64,000 nt of DNA from Acanthaster planci. Taxonomy: Eukaryota; Echinodermata; Asteroidea; Valvatida; Acanthasteridae. Below, piece by piece: positions 13,195 through 27,100 of this stretch; the stretch's first letter is position 1; the number at the start of each line of letters is the position of its first letter. The translations under genes and the position numbers were made by a program. Under the pieces are notes generated by a model. The model did not search any database. It worked only from the letters and a program-made list of their open reading frames with translations, and was not told the DNA's origin. The stretch is taken from NCBI RefSeq assembly GCF_001949145.1, contig NW_019091401.1, positions 321,648-385,647 on the forward strand, given 5' to 3'.

Positions 13195-16100
13195 TGTGAC
13201 TACATGTACAAGTATTTGGTGCTCAACTATTTTTAGATGTATGACATGTACCACTTGGACCAACCAGCTGGGATAGGGTTGGCTGGCCAGTATCAGATAC
13301 ATTAACTACATGTACACTGTATATGTCTTCTAACAAAGATGAAAGGTGACTAGTTTTAACTAGTTACATGCACAAACCTCACTGGTGTATATAATTCGGT
13401 TAGGTTTGCTGATAATGCTTCTCATGCCTCATTCATAAGTTCATGCTGAGATGGGCTGTTTTCACATGAAGCTGTTGCAGTTTTTGCACATTTTCTTGAA
13501 AATAAATTTTTCCTCATTGTGTTATTTGGACACTTGAACCAGTGTGGGCATGCCACCTCTCCTCTTAATGGTAGGCAATGTTAATACAGCTCTCCTTTGT
13601 ACCTTGAGTTCTTGCTTGGTATTTGTGTACCAGATGTCCAGGTACCAAACGAAGGGAATTTGTACATGTGTATATGTGTTTACAAATCACACAAGCCTTG
13701 CTCTCCAAACAAAGTACATGTGTGGAGAGCCTACATGTACATTTATTTCTAAATATGTGTGTCAAATGCATGTGGAGGAATTAATATCTGTGGTCAACTT
13801 AATGTTTTCAAGTGAGATAATTTGTTGGAGGAATCAGTGTGATTTGTCCCGGCCATTTTGTCTCCTGCAACAGCATAAAGGCGGGCATGTCACTGCTTTT
13901 TTCTCTTGCACTAGTCATTAAAAGTAGCCTCTGGGGAAATCAGTTGTGCCCTCTGCTGTCCAGAGGACAACACTTAATTCCCCTGGGTGAGGTTACATGA
14001 CTCAGTTGACGTCATTACTTTATTTGATGTTTAGTACTGCTTTGTTTCCAGGCCATTAGAGTGAAGTTTGGCACATCTTTCAAAGTATTAAATATACGTT
14101 TTAACCGTAAATCTTGATGGAATTAATATGCATCTGCACATCATTTGTGGTCTTCTGTGGGCGCCCTGCATTAGGCCTGTGGAGAAATTTTTTTGGTAAT
14201 GGAGGAAAAACCCATTTTGTGCAGGTGTTTATTTCTTGTAATAACAGCAGTTCTAATTTAGGGGAGGGGTAATACGGTAGGTAATCTGTAGATATGATTG
14301 AATATAGGAAAACAGGAAACAGTCAGTGCCCCAGTGCCTGTCCCCATGTTGGAGTTTACTAAACAGTTCAGGTTGGGGTGGGTTGTACATGTACGTACTC
14401 GTATAAGCCTCATCGCCCTAGTTCTAGTAGCTACCTTATGCACAGAAAAATAAGAATTTCCCGTTCAAAGTTGCATTGGGTAGGCACAGGCGTCCTGTGC
14501 TGCTGAAATACATGTACGTTGAGGTGTTTTCACTCATTCTGTATCTAGTACACTGTAGGTGCAGAAGTTTGATTTTGGGGTTCAGAAATATTTGAGTTTT
14601 TATTTATCATCAAATTCATTCAAGACATTATCAGATTTTTCCCTTTCAAGATAAATGTATTTATTTTATATGTGGATGAACATGTTCTAAATTTTTTTTA
14701 ACCTAACCAGTATAAACAGAATGTCAAAGTCGGTGATTCTGACAGAGGTTTGGAAACAAAGGTACACAATTGGTGTGATACCTGTTGAAAGACCTTGCGT
14801 ATGTACTTCTGACAACGGTTTATTTTCTATTGCCTTGCCACTTTAAAATCCCCCAGCTTTAATCTACATGCAATTCTCCCTGCTCAGTTAATTTGCTGTT
14901 TCCAATTAATCTGGATTTTTAGACAGCTCCTGATATGAACTTTTGCCGTCTGTCTCTGGCCCGTATTAATCTTCTGGTAGTGTGATACAGTGGTTTCAAC
15001 TTGCCCTGCAGGTTAACCCATACATGTAACCACTAGTTCCTATTCCTGGGAGTGGAATGTGAAAGAATCTTGACGTCAGTCTAAGCATTAGCATTCAGTA
15101 TCCTGTTCGTAGCTAAAAATAAAAGCTGCCAACTGCCTTGATTTACATGGCAATTAGAATTGATCTGTCTTTTACTTTTGGCTATCTTGCGGAAAACACA
15201 AAACTTCCTTATTTTTATTCCCTATGTTTGTATGTAGGTGATACTTACAATGTTAGAAATTTGGGGGGAATCTAGAATCTGTGCATGTAAAAGTTTCTGT
15301 CAGGGTTCACTGTTCAATCATCTTCATAAAATGGTTTCAACAAATGTAGACTTGAGATGGAAGGAAGACAAGGTTTCCTTGGTATCCTGACAATCACACT
15401 AGTTGTAGTACACAACACACCTGCACATGCACATACATGTACATATACTTGTTTTGCCAGGTTATTGGGATGTGTTGGGAAAAAAAGACGTTATAGTGAC
15501 CAAAAAAGTTGTTGTGGACATATTTTTGTCTCCACAACTTGGTTCAAACTTTGTTATCGAAGGAAATTGTCCCTTTAACATAGTCTAATCGCACATTACC
15601 TTCAGAACATATTGGATCTGTAAAAAGACAATGTAAACGCTGAAAAACTAAAATTAAACATGAAGTTTTACAAGAGTAGCTGCAAGAGTTTGAGGTGCTG
15701 TAGGTTTCTGTGAAAACACCAAAAAAAAAAAAGAAGCCCAGTTAAAAGTATTTGAAAAGAGGTAAGCATAGTAAATCAGCTTTCATAAAATTTGACATAG
15801 GCCAATTTTTTTTGCTAAGCAGCCCAACTTGAAATAGCTTGGCATACTTGTGCTTGGTTATTTGATTACACAAGCAAATAGTCTCTCATTAACTCCAAAG
15901 TCCTTGAATCTGTCCGCTTTAGAAGCTTCCTGAATCTCCCAAATCCATCACTATCTATTTTTCTAAAGCCAGTGACTCATCCCTTGTACTTCTTTTGGAC
16001 ACCAAGGCCTACATGTACATGTGATGAGAGAGCAAATGGCTGGACTTTGCAGTCCTCCATCTTGCAAAGCCAATTTGTATTGCGGAAGTTAATTTTCAAA

Positions 16101-19100
16101 AGAAAGCTAGTAGGTCTCTAAATGAACCAGTTCACGTACATGTACCATATTATTGAATAAAGACACACGGGTAAACCATGATATGATCATAATGCATATT
16201 CAGCAAATGATGGTAAGAGACCAAAGAGAATGTGCTAAGATAATATCCTGTGATTGTGAAATAAGAAATATATGTGCACCTGTCCACCATGAAAGTGCAG
16301 CGTAGTCATTTTGTGAAATGATTGATCAGCAGTACTGGGGACAAAGTCCTCCTCTTTGCTGTTTGCTGGTAATTCTGCTGGAAACATGGTGTCTCCTTCC
16401 AGGAATGCATCAAGAGGATGACAGAAAGGATTCATGTGATATCTAGTTCAACACTATGTGAGTAGGGTCTGGACGGATCAACCGGTTGACAGATGAAAGA
16501 GGGTTTATCATTTATTGAGTTAGCTTTCTTTTTATCAAATATCTGAATGCAGATGTCCAAGTTTGATCCTTTTCCAGCATAATGATATTCAAACAGTTTT
16601 TGTTAAACTTTGGGTGAGATTACACATTAGAAAAATTAAATTTTAAGGGATTGATCCCACACAGCTGTTTCAAATTACTAGCGTGCTAACTCATGTAAAT
16701 TGAAGCCTGCTGGACACATCCACGTTTGTACACAGACTTATGGAACTTGACATTTTGTTCAACTTGGCTATTTGCATATCTGCATCTGAAATCTAAAATG
16801 ATGCATCAATAAAAGTGAATACGCTAAAGACCTAAATGCTTAATCAGTAAACGAGAGCAGATGAAGGCTCTTAAATGCATCAAACTACTGATAGAAAATG
16901 CGCTTATGTACGTTCATTTATGTTCATTCATACATGTATTCATGTATGTGTACAACGTGTATGAATGTATGTATTTTTTAAAGTTGCTCTTTGTGCATCG
17001 CATTCAATGTACGTCATTCAGAATTTTTCATCTTATTTCATAATGTTGTACATGTACAAATATGCTCACTAATTAAAAATGTCTGTGCTAAGGAATGCTT
17101 CTGCATGCAGGGGTTAAGGGAGTTAAAAGTAGTATACGCCATTTGTGTGTCTGTATTTTTTTTTAACAACGTTGATTATTTGGGGGGGTTCTTATTTACA
17201 TTGGGTATCATTCTATTGACTTGTTTCATTTTTCACATTTGAGAAAAATCAAGAAAAATGCTGTTCATTTTAAACACGAAAAGTACAGCTGTGTAATTTG
17301 ACTAGCAAAAAAATCTGTGGATGACAAGACATTCCCGAGTGCCTGGACAATCATCAGGTGAGGTCGATCTGCAAATCAAATATGCCCCCCCCACATGCAT
17401 TTTGTTTTCATGAATTAGAGTAGTGGTTGGCAAATTTAACTTCAAATTGGTGTCTTTGCCTTCAACAATGAAGCACGGTGGATTTGTCAAGTAAACAACA
17501 CTTCAACGTGCAGTAAATTGTCTGCATTTATCATGTTCACAGCGTGGCAACATGTGTGCACAACCACACATTCATGTCTCATGTGCATGTACAGTACGTT
17601 AGTCGAAAACTGTCCACGTTGTCCGTGCATTAAACACTTCATAAATCAACCAATGTGGTGACAACCCTCGCATTCTGTGATAAAAGTTATTGAGATGGGA
17701 AAAACAGGAGGTTATATGTCTGGAAATACATGCAGCTCTGTAGGATCCATTTCACATCTTTGTAAGTGTTCCCTTTTCCTGGTCTTGGAATTCCTGTAAT
17801 GGTTGTCAGAGCTCAGTGCCTGAATGTTACATTGATATTTCTAGTTCCCCACTTAGAGTTGCTTTCATTGCACACTGTTCGTGCACATATCATACGTGTG
17901 CACATCATTTACCCTTTGTATGGAAACATTACATGAAACATTAGTGCAGAGGTTTAATTATTAAGTTATTCTCTGAACTTTGAAAGGAAATAAAAGACTT
18001 TTTATAATAGAATCGTATTGTTTAAGATCATGGTTACTGTGTTACTCAAGTAAACTTGTATCAGGTTACATGCATGTTAAATTGTTTATTGAAAAGGTTT
18101 GTGCTGTTTTCTTGTTAATAATGCGTAACACCTGTCAGCTTACATTATAACAATACATATATGTGGGTGTCAATAAAGGGTATGCAGTGCCTTTCTTAAA
18201 CCAGACAGAATGTCGGTAATGGGACCTTTAAAGGTAATGAACCAAGTTGTCTGTCTCTGTTAGTATGTCTCAGTTTGTAGTTATGCATATTTACAATGTA
18301 ATCTGGTGCAATTTATGTTTGGTACACCTACACATGTGCACATTACTGTGTGCCTTTTTAAAGTTGTGCAGGTGCCAACACAGACATGCTTGTCTCTTAT
18401 TTACAAAGAGTGAAAATTTATTCTTTTTGACTGAAAATTCACCTGCTCCTACTGGAACAAGGAGCAAGATGACAAGGAGTGCAATAAGATGAATAGATTG
18501 AGATTTTAGAGGTTATCGTAAATCTTTTATTCCCTACATGCTTACAGGTAGTTCCTTGAGTACCCCAGCCAACCAAGAAATTAGAAATTCTTGATAAATT
18601 GCAGGAGAAAAACACTCAAGAACATACAACGTTATGAGGCAGCACAAAGCACAGTATTTTTTGTCGGCACGGCAGATGTTGTTTGTTATTCAGATTGTGC
18701 CTTGTGTCCACACCCTTTCATTGTTAGCACTGCAGTCAAATTTGGGATTGTTTACCCGAGAAGTTTCACTGATGTTCCCTCTCTGAAATGCCCTGGCTTG
18801 ATTTATTTCAAACATTCCAAATGCTCCCAAGGTTATAATCATATATGGAATTTTTAAATTAAATTTCACTGATTTTGACAGGCTGAAAACAGAGTTTCAT
18901 ATGGGATAAGATATGAAGGAGGTTATTTGCAAAAAAATAATCTTCCTCTCCATCTTGTTTGCATCTTTTAACATAATGTTTCTGCATTTCTTTTGTTTCC
19001 TGGGGATAAACCTTTGTTGAAAAAAATCCCTCAAACTTGTTCAACAAATGTGGAGTTCAAATTTAACTTGTTTAAAATAGAACAAAAAGACATCAACATG

Positions 19101-21999
19101 AAATAACTTTTCCAAAATCAGTTGTTCATTGCCTTGTGTAGGAAATATTTTAGTTTAGAATTTTTCAAATCGACTTGACTCCCCAACCTGATTAAAAAAA
19201 TGTAGACCTCACAAATTGACTGATACTGCTCCAAAAGTCAGTCCTTGTCCATCAAATCATCATGCCATTGAAATTAACTTTTGGTCAGAGTTTCTGGCAT
19301 GCCCAGTCTGCACCGATTCAAGCAAACTTTGGATGCTTGGACCAACCATGTGCTGTCATCAAATTAACTCAGATGTCATCCCTTTCTAACTTGGTAGAGC
19401 TAGGAAAACTACAACTGTTTCCCAGCTTGTTTATCACATTTGACAGGCAAGACCTTCACAAGAGCTGTGTTGACAGCATCTTGACAAATACACATGACCT
19501 TCACGCATAAAGGAATCACCGATTAAGAAAAATAAAAGAAAAAGGTCCTTCTAAAAAGAATATGAAATATTTTTCTGAAAGGGCTATTATGATCGGCTTG
19601 CTTAATTTGTAGAGACAGACATACTGTTTGAGATAGACATTCTTCTGTCTAATTAGCTTGGTTAATATGTTTCAGTTTTCAGACAAATCCCCCCCCCAAA
19701 AAAAATGACAACTTGAATGAATGGATAAAAAAGCACAATGTCAGACACCACATCTGAACTATATTATTTAGACATTACTCTGTTTAGTTTCGTCTATGTG
19801 AACACTCAGAAATGTGGTCAGGATTTTTTTCTAAAGGCATTCATCTAAGCACATTGGCATGTCAGGAGTCATGTGGAGTGCCACACTGGAGCCCATACCA
19901 GGCGTGAGCTTAACTTTAATATTTTGAGTCATGTCCAACTGGGAGTGATTTTTTCCCCAAACATTCTTCAGGTTATTTTTGTTGCATATGTATGGCCCTA
20001 TCATTACTCCCATTGCCTTGGGGGATCTTTGAAACTACATTACATTGGAATTTTAAATATGAAAACTGCCGCATATCAGGTGTGATTGGAACATTTGGAA
20101 GTAATAATGTTGTCTACAGAGTGCTTTATGGGTAGGTCATGTATTGGCAAATTTGATACCGAAGAAGGATTAACATATCCAGTATTGCAAGAAATGCAGC
20201 TGATGAGTACATGTATAGCTGCATGGTTAGAATGTACATCATGACAGTGTCCAAACATGTTGTGGTTTCCTTTTTTGTACTTTGTTGGTTTTCCAACAAC
20301 TCACACTTTGTATGTACTGTACATGTACACACAAATGTACAGGTATTTAAATGTGCACATTTTCCTTTGTGGAGCTTGAAATTCATCATCCCCACCTGGC
20401 TCTGATAGGAAAGCACAGAAATTGCGACATCATCAGTACAGAGGTATACATGCATTTACAAATGCCATTAGTTCATTATTACATGTATGTCCACTAATAA
20501 AGTGTCAGAGTTACAGGCGAGTCCTTCATATGAATGAGTTTGTGTTAGAGTACACAAATAAGCCAAAGTTACACTTTACCTTCCTTTAGTCTGTACAAGT
20601 CTGAAAAAAAAACAAGTCTACTGCCTGTGTAGATTTCAATAGAGAGCAAATTACAGTGTGCACATCTACACTTGAGAGCAGTGAATGACACACTGTCACG
20701 CAAGTTTTGACGTCATAACATTCACTTTGCTTCCAGTCTCTGATGAGGTGTAATCCAGCCTTTACAATTCATCTTAGCATCCTTGACAGTTTTATCAAAT
20801 TATTCCTAAGTACATGTAGGCACAATGCACTGAATGTTGAAAGGATTTAATTTGTAGCTGTACAGAACAAATGGAAATGCTACTGCACTGTATGCATCTT
20901 TACCATATTATCTATTTTTGACATTTATGACTAGTTTTGATACCAAGTTTGTATTACTCAACCATTACTTATGACAGTGCATAATTGTAGTTCAGCAGAG
21001 TATATTTACTCCGTTTGCAATATATAATTTCTTCATCAGTCCCTGCCTGGTAACAATGCATTAGTTGTTTTTTTGAGTAGTTCTTTTTCTTTAACACACA
21101 TGTTCAAAGCTATTTCATTGATCAGGTTGAAAACCATGATGAAAGATGAATTGAAAATGAGTTTTGTACTAATTCAACCAGATTCTTTAACCACACCAGT
21201 CCTTAATTTTCCAGCAGAAGAAGAATTGAGGACTACAAGGGTTAAGGGCAAAAATAATACAGTTGAGAACCTTTACAAACCAAGAATTCCTGCACCAATC
21301 TTTCTGACCCCAAGTGTTGCATCATTTTATTGTTTTGACTTTAAAAAGTTTACTATGCTTCCTAACCTCACATGATTAAATTACCTCAGTTGACGTAAGT
21401 GTGGTTAGATTACGCACATGTACTAGCATTCTGTCTTCATAGCATCATCAGCATATTTATATGTCATGACATGATTTCACACTGCCAACTGTCAAGTATG
21501 GATTTGTCTAAAATTAAGTGAAGTTACAATGTATGTAATCTGTCAGATCGCAGAATGGCATCTGCTAATGATGTGAAGCTGGTGTCATTATACTTGGAAC
21601 TGCTGAATGTGTTCATGTTGAATATTTTGGGATGAAAAATGTGTGTAGGCATGGAGATTCTTTGATGAGTATAATAGTTTGTTGGTGTGGTTGTTTCGTT
21701 TTGTAATACTTCTTCTAATATGTATTGTCTGAAGATGCATGTAAACTTAAAAGGATTTCATATTTTGAGGTTTCAGAGCGACAGATATTCTGACCCCAGT
21801 TTGATGATGCTCGAAATACCTAATCATTTCTTTACAAAGAAATTTAAGTAGATTCTGTGCAGGATGGTACTAACAGTAAACCCCCAGCCTTTTTTGTACA
21901 TGTAGTTCAACATGCATTATAGTTTCCCAATGTGTCTGATTGTGTTACTGGAGGAAATGTGCAGGAGCAATACCAGAAGCTGTGCAAATTAATGGTAGT
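13195..21999. other. non-coding stretch
   Basis: Intron-like. A partial relative of the GTGGGGAC repeat lies near 15480-15560 (CCACAACTTGGTTC, then AAATTGTCCC), followed by an A-run at 15721-15732. Many open frames of 60-125 codons exist, but none has matching acceptor and donor sites or recognisable protein character. Confidence 0.45.
15480..15560 (+). repeat. possible diverged copy of GTGGGGAC repeat
   Basis: Contains a short hairpin, GTTGTGGAC against GTCTCCACAAC, followed by the 'CTTGGTTC' and 'GAAATTGTCCC' blocks that also end the copy at 58350. The similarity is partial. Confidence 0.4.
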
Positions 22000-22062
22000 T
22001 TGTCTAAGTAATGAAATATACTTCATTGTACAAAATACATCTGCTGTAGTTGGCATAACTTT

Positions 22063-22080
22063 ACCTGCTGATCAGCAGGT
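22063..22080. promoter_or_regulatory. perfect 18-bp palindrome
   Basis: The 18 bases ACCTGCTGATCAGCAGGT are fully self-complementary. A further half-site, ATCAGCAGGT, follows at 22085-22094. The inner TGCTGA/TCAGCA halves resemble Maf half-sites without the central base, and the edge forms a CAGGTG E-box. Function is unproven. Confidence 0.35.
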
Positions 22081-22099
22081 GTGTATCAGCAGGTCTATA

Positions 22100-25000
22100 A
22101 TGGAATCAGCCCGAGCTTGTTTGCTGGTTTACACGAACAGCAACGTGAATTGTAGCTTTCTGATTGCCAAAGTAGCCTGGAGCAGAGAGTAAATTTATTC
22201 ATGTGCTGATTAGTAATAATTAAGGACACTAGTACAGGTCTGTCCAGACTGAGCCCCGAGGGACCACATGGTGGAAAACCTTTTTCCCAATGCTAAAAGC
22301 AAACAATAAAGTGAAAAACAGACAATGGCTGCTGTGCCTATCCAGAACTGGTAAAACTTGGAAGCAGTAAAACCATGGTAACAAACAGTTGGAAAGAGGC
22401 AAGGGTAGAAGGTTGAATGATAGGTTTTGATCTTAACCATCAGGTACCATTTTTTGTTGCATTTTTACCAGATACATGTAGATTTGGTGAAATTGCATAA
22501 TGTACATGTACTAAATGTGTGAGTACATGGTCAATGATTGATGTAAATGGTGTTTTTCTGCATGGTAATATTCTCCTAGACACTCCTTGAAGATTTCATT
22601 ACATCCCATTCCATCCCAAGATACTCTTTCTTGAACATAACTTTTGATATTGACAAGTTAAGATGATATTTTGTATCTGTACACATGCGACACCCTGTAT
22701 GCGCAAAAGTACCCAACTAAAGGGCCAGGCTTTACTCTTGACAAGTACATGTTCACATACCTGTAGGTCTACATGTAGGTTATCAGCCTTCATCATATTG
22801 AGCCAATTTGTTCCATCACATATTGTCACCATCCTTTTGATGTCTAATATCCTTTAAAGTGATCCTTTGCTGAAGTACAGGTTTCGTCATGGCCCAGGAC
22901 ATGTGTCTAGTTTGGAAAACGGGCCTCTGATAAACATTTGTTGTACTTCTCTCATCAGTTATAAATAAAACATGTAATTAATTTTCAATCAGTATACTGG
23001 GTACATAGGTTGTTGTCTAGATTTCACTTAAAGGTAAAAAGAAATGATGGCAGGGGTGTAGCCACTGTGATTTTAATTTGATAAGGATTTCACTTGCTCC
23101 TGAAATCACACTCAATTTCTTCTCTAAAATTCTAATCTCCTAGACACAGTCCATCAATTAGAAATACTTGTGTTTATTTTTGCACTGGGTGAGGACAGGT
23201 GGTTACCACAATAAAGGAAGTCCAGATGTTATTAATTAAGCATTTACAAACACAGGCATATACACGTACAAGTACTTATGCCACTGCCCAGTAGCAGCGG
23301 CAAAATTGCTTGACGCATGTGCGTGGGTGATTCCATGATGTAGACATTTGCAATGTTTATTGATTTAAGCAAATGCATGGATGAGATTTATAATTCAAAT
23401 ACAGGGATGGAGCTACAGAACAGTTTGGAAGATGCAGTGCACTTGTTTGTGTGGAGTCGTAACAGCAGCAGTACGCACTCTGACAAAAACTGTTGCTGCA
23501 AGCCTTCAACTACATGTACAGTACTTGGTGAATTTTATAAGCCTAATTGTTACTAATGTATGCGTGCTGAGCCAAAAAAATCACCAGCGGAGGTCTCTAG
23601 CACTTCACAAAACAGGAACTCACACAAGTGTTCTTGGACATCTCAATTAAGACTTGTTTTGATGTTTCAGTGATTGCATGTCTTGATGGTCCTCTTGGTC
23701 ATCACAAGAGTTGTTTGGGATTTTCTGGATTCATCTTTGGAACACGGAAAGAGTGATCCAAAGTGCAAAATATCTTGTAGTCTTTGAGTTGAAAACAGAG
23801 TGTGGTTGGAATTTGAAGGGGATGATGGATCAAGTTTGTAGCTATTAAAGATGCAGCACTTCAGAGGCCTTTCATTTCTTTCCAATTAGCATTATAACTT
23901 TGTCACTCATGCGACTTTTATAAAAGTAACCTGTTGAAAATGAACAATTAGTACCATCTACAGGTGTAGAAATTCACAAGATTTAATTAGGGAAAATTTT
24001 TTGATTATGTAATAAAAGTGGGGTGTTGATCTAAATACAGTGTCTGTAATGTATCAGCTAAAAGCTTCTTTTCTGTAATGGTTGGCCCCTTTGTTTTTCA
24101 TGATCACTTACATAGACTCAGACACATCTTTTGTACTCATTCCAAATTTAACAGTGCTGACTGAGTTGGATAGGCTGGAAATATTGTCTGGAACTTCTCT
24201 TCTGGCACGGTACTGGTATTTTTCATTTCTCAAAACCCAAGACACATCAAACAGCACCTTCCTGTCCATGCGTGATGCGGCATGATTAACTTTTCTCTGT
24301 ATTAATTGTGTAATTCTGTTTTTGCCAGAAATCATGGTGAGGAAAGGGGGGCCAATGCCATTCATTTCTTGGAAGTGAATGCAATTTGTTCGGGGGATGC
24401 ACCTGTGTACACGGATAACCAACACTTGTGAGGTCATACGTCAAACATTGAACCTACCGGTACATGTGTAGGTTGGTATTGGTAATGTAAAACTGATGGG
24501 CAGTAAGTTGGGTGTTTTATTGGCTGTGATTTTTGTCTTAACTGACCTGATTTTTGCAGCTTAGTTTGACAGCTTTTACAATTATCAAGAGGTGTTTTGA
24601 CAATTTTACTGCAGTGGAAAGCCTTATCTAAGTATTCATTGTGAACTTAACAAAATCGTCGTTCGGTGTGATTGGGTTTTTGAAGAAGCTTGCTAAATTA
24701 CATGTGCATGTACCTGTATCAAGTATTTATTGCAAATTTTTGCAACATAGGGATGTTGAATGATATGAAATTCTACGGCTTCGTTTTCTAAAAAAGTGGA
24801 AGTTCATTTTAAAGAGAACGTTATTTGATGCTGTTTATTGCTGAAGTATACAAAGTAATTAGATTAAGCTGTCAAAAGGGGGCAGTAGTGACGTATATCT
24901 ACAGTAATGGAAAATAACACAGAATGCCTGAGTCGTTCAGCAGCTTGAGTGCAATTTACGTCTCTCTTTGAGTGGTCTGTTTCATCTTGTGGAAATTTGC

Positions 25001-25567
25001 TGCGTGACTCTGTGACTCTGTGAATACATCCTGTTTACTGCAAGAGGTTGAGACTCATTGGACCTGTTCATCACTCAGACAGGCTGTGTGTGATTGGTTG
25101 GCACAAGCAGCATCTCCTGAATAAACATCAGTGTCTTTTAATATAGTTGTGGTGTGATGATTCAGCTGAAGTTGCCATGTGTGTGAGATCCTTGCTTTGG
25201 CATTGGCCACCATGGGATCAGTGACTGTGCATATTCATGAAGGTCATGTATGATGTATCATGGTTCACTGACATCATTGATGTGACAGCGCTTGTGAATC
25301 ACCTGGTCTGCACGTGTAATGATTGGGTTATGTAGTTTGCTTGCTGCTGCAAGTGGTACTGACAAATTTATATCGTTGCCACAGACGCAGAAATGATGTA
25401 AATGTACTTGCAGTCCAGCTGCATTCACACAGTGGGATCCAAGAAGATTTAACGCTATCAGCGGCATGCTGTATGTATGTTCAGTTTCAAACCAGCCAAA
25501 GATATTGATCAACTGGCACCTTGTAGAAGTTCAGTGCTCTTTTGATGTGCCTTCTGACTGTTTCTAG
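22100..25567. other. non-coding stretch
   Basis: Intron-like sequence ahead of the exon at 25568. An ACCGGTACATG motif lies near 24456. No supported exon. Confidence 0.45.
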
Positions 25568-25721
25568 CTTGGAGGACATTCATACAGTCTTTCTTTGACA
25601 CGGAAGATCTCTGTGTGACTCCACAACAACTTCTGAAAAGCTTCAATCAAAACTTTGTAGCAAGACCCAGAAGTTTTGGTTTGACTGAAATTGATTTGAA
25701 AAACATTGCAGCAGATGAACT
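25568..25721 (+). CDS. internal coding exon (unidentified protein)
   Basis: A 154-bp exon candidate behind a TTTCTAG acceptor and ahead of a consensus donor (GTAAGTG). Only one frame is open throughout. It enters with two bases completing a codon, matching the end of the 6403 exon, and leaves after two bases. The 50 encoded residues look like a folded domain, with mixed hydrophobic and charged residues and phrases such as FIQSFFDTEDL, QQLLKSFNQNF and LTEIDLKNIAADEL. I cannot name the family. The next exon must start with one base of a codon; the candidate at 28937 does so, but only through a non-ideal acceptor. Confidence 0.62.
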
Positions 25722-26919
25722 GTAAGTGATTTTCACTAATTTACAGTCTTACATTAATATCCCAAACAATATTTGTGTTTTTTTCTGATCTTTTCATCAT
25801 TCCATTTTCTCCAGCTATTATTTATTTGACTGTGTTGCAAGTGTTTTTGTGGTTATTGTGACACATACTGAGGATACTATCACAAATAAGCTGCTGGATA
25901 AGTTAAGCCCTAACTCCATAGGGTGTGTGTCAAACCATATTAAAATTGGAAGAACATTTATTACTGTAGTGTCAGGGTCTGTTGGATGAATCAGTTTTTG
26001 ATTGATGTTTTAAATTGGAAAAAAGTTCATGGTCAACCCACATTGTGAAACCCATTGAATAATTTTGACAAATCATAAAGACTACATTTCATTCCCATTA
26101 GTCATAGGGGTGACAGAATCATTACTGAAACTTGTTTCTAATGGGAAGGCAATTCTACTGCAGATTTTAAAGTTGTGGGAAGTATTGCCCCTCGCCCTTC
26201 ATGTAGGTATGGGCATGTGTATTTGCCAGTCACAGGAAAACTTTAGACAAAACAAGTGGATCGATGAATGTCATTGTTTGAAGAATTCTTTCGAAGAATG
26301 ATGACAGTGACCTTGTGTAGATTAGTGAGTCAAACATGTATGTGTTGATTAATTTTGCCAAATCAGTGAACACATTTGCCAATGCTTTTGATTTCTTGTC
26401 TGGGTTAATGTTTCCTTTTTGCCCATGGCAAGCCAAATTCTTGCCTCAGAATGGCCCTGCTGGACACAAATGGGTAATTCGTTCCTATTGTAGAGTTTCT
26501 ACTTGGTCCACAAATAAGACATCCCAAAATAAAGACATACACAAGCATACAAATCATATCAAATATTCATGCAATTTTAGACTACCGATTCCTATTTTGA
26601 AATTCTGAGGTGTTTGTTTATGAGGATGAAGGGAAGACAGGAGGGCTGGAAACTAATAAAAAATCCCAGAGAGAGCAATGAACGTGCTGGTAGTCAAAAG
26701 GTGTATGATGTGAGCAGTGCTTGATTTGATATATGTTCTACAAAAGAACTTTACTCATGACTCTTGATATCTTACTTGGAATGTTACCTGCTTTCAGATA
26801 AACTAGGCAAACTGAGGCACATGCATGTAAATACAATACAGTACATTGGAATTGAAAGTTAACCTGGGAATGGGAAATTCTCTTCACTATTTCTCTCTTC
26901 CTAGGGGATTCATGTTCAT

Positions 26920-27100
26920 TTCACAAAATGTGAAAAGCTTTCCCAAAGTGGGAAAAGATTGTTACATATTTTCCCACAAGTGGGGAAAAGTTTCATAGAA
27001 ATTCCCACAAATGGGAAAAGATTTACATAGATTTGCCTAGAGTGGGAATTTTTTTTACAGAATTTCTCCCAAATGGGAAAAGATTTTCACGTGTTGTGAA
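26920..27100. repeat. 31-bp tandem array, each unit with a small palindrome
   Basis: Units start at 26940, 26971, 27002, about 27033 and about 27064, an exact 31-bp spacing. Most contain TTCCCA, a 3-5 bp spacer, then TGGGAA and AAGAT. Before and after the array, related palindromes occur with TTCACA/TGTGAA arms (26920-26934 and 27086-27100). The array could form a row of short hairpins or hold repeated dimeric protein sites. Confidence 0.8.

Larger units (their letters stand above)
6555..25567. other. probable 19-kb intron
   Basis: If the exons at 6403 and 25568 are adjacent, this is one intron starting with GTAAGT and ending with TTTCTAG. It contains two MITE copies, the repeat copies near 8245 and 15480, the assembly gap and many ACATGT motifs. 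Apart from the elements listed separately I see no supported gene. Missed exons, including any inside the gap, cannot be excluded. Confidence 0.4.

Noticed and set aside
12217-13302. Frames of 300-361 codons across the gap
   Set aside because: Nearly all their length is N and only a few codons at each end are real.
13544-13921. 125-codon frame on the + strand
   Set aside because: Composition follows ACATGT-rich non-coding sequence, with no borders or recognisable protein.
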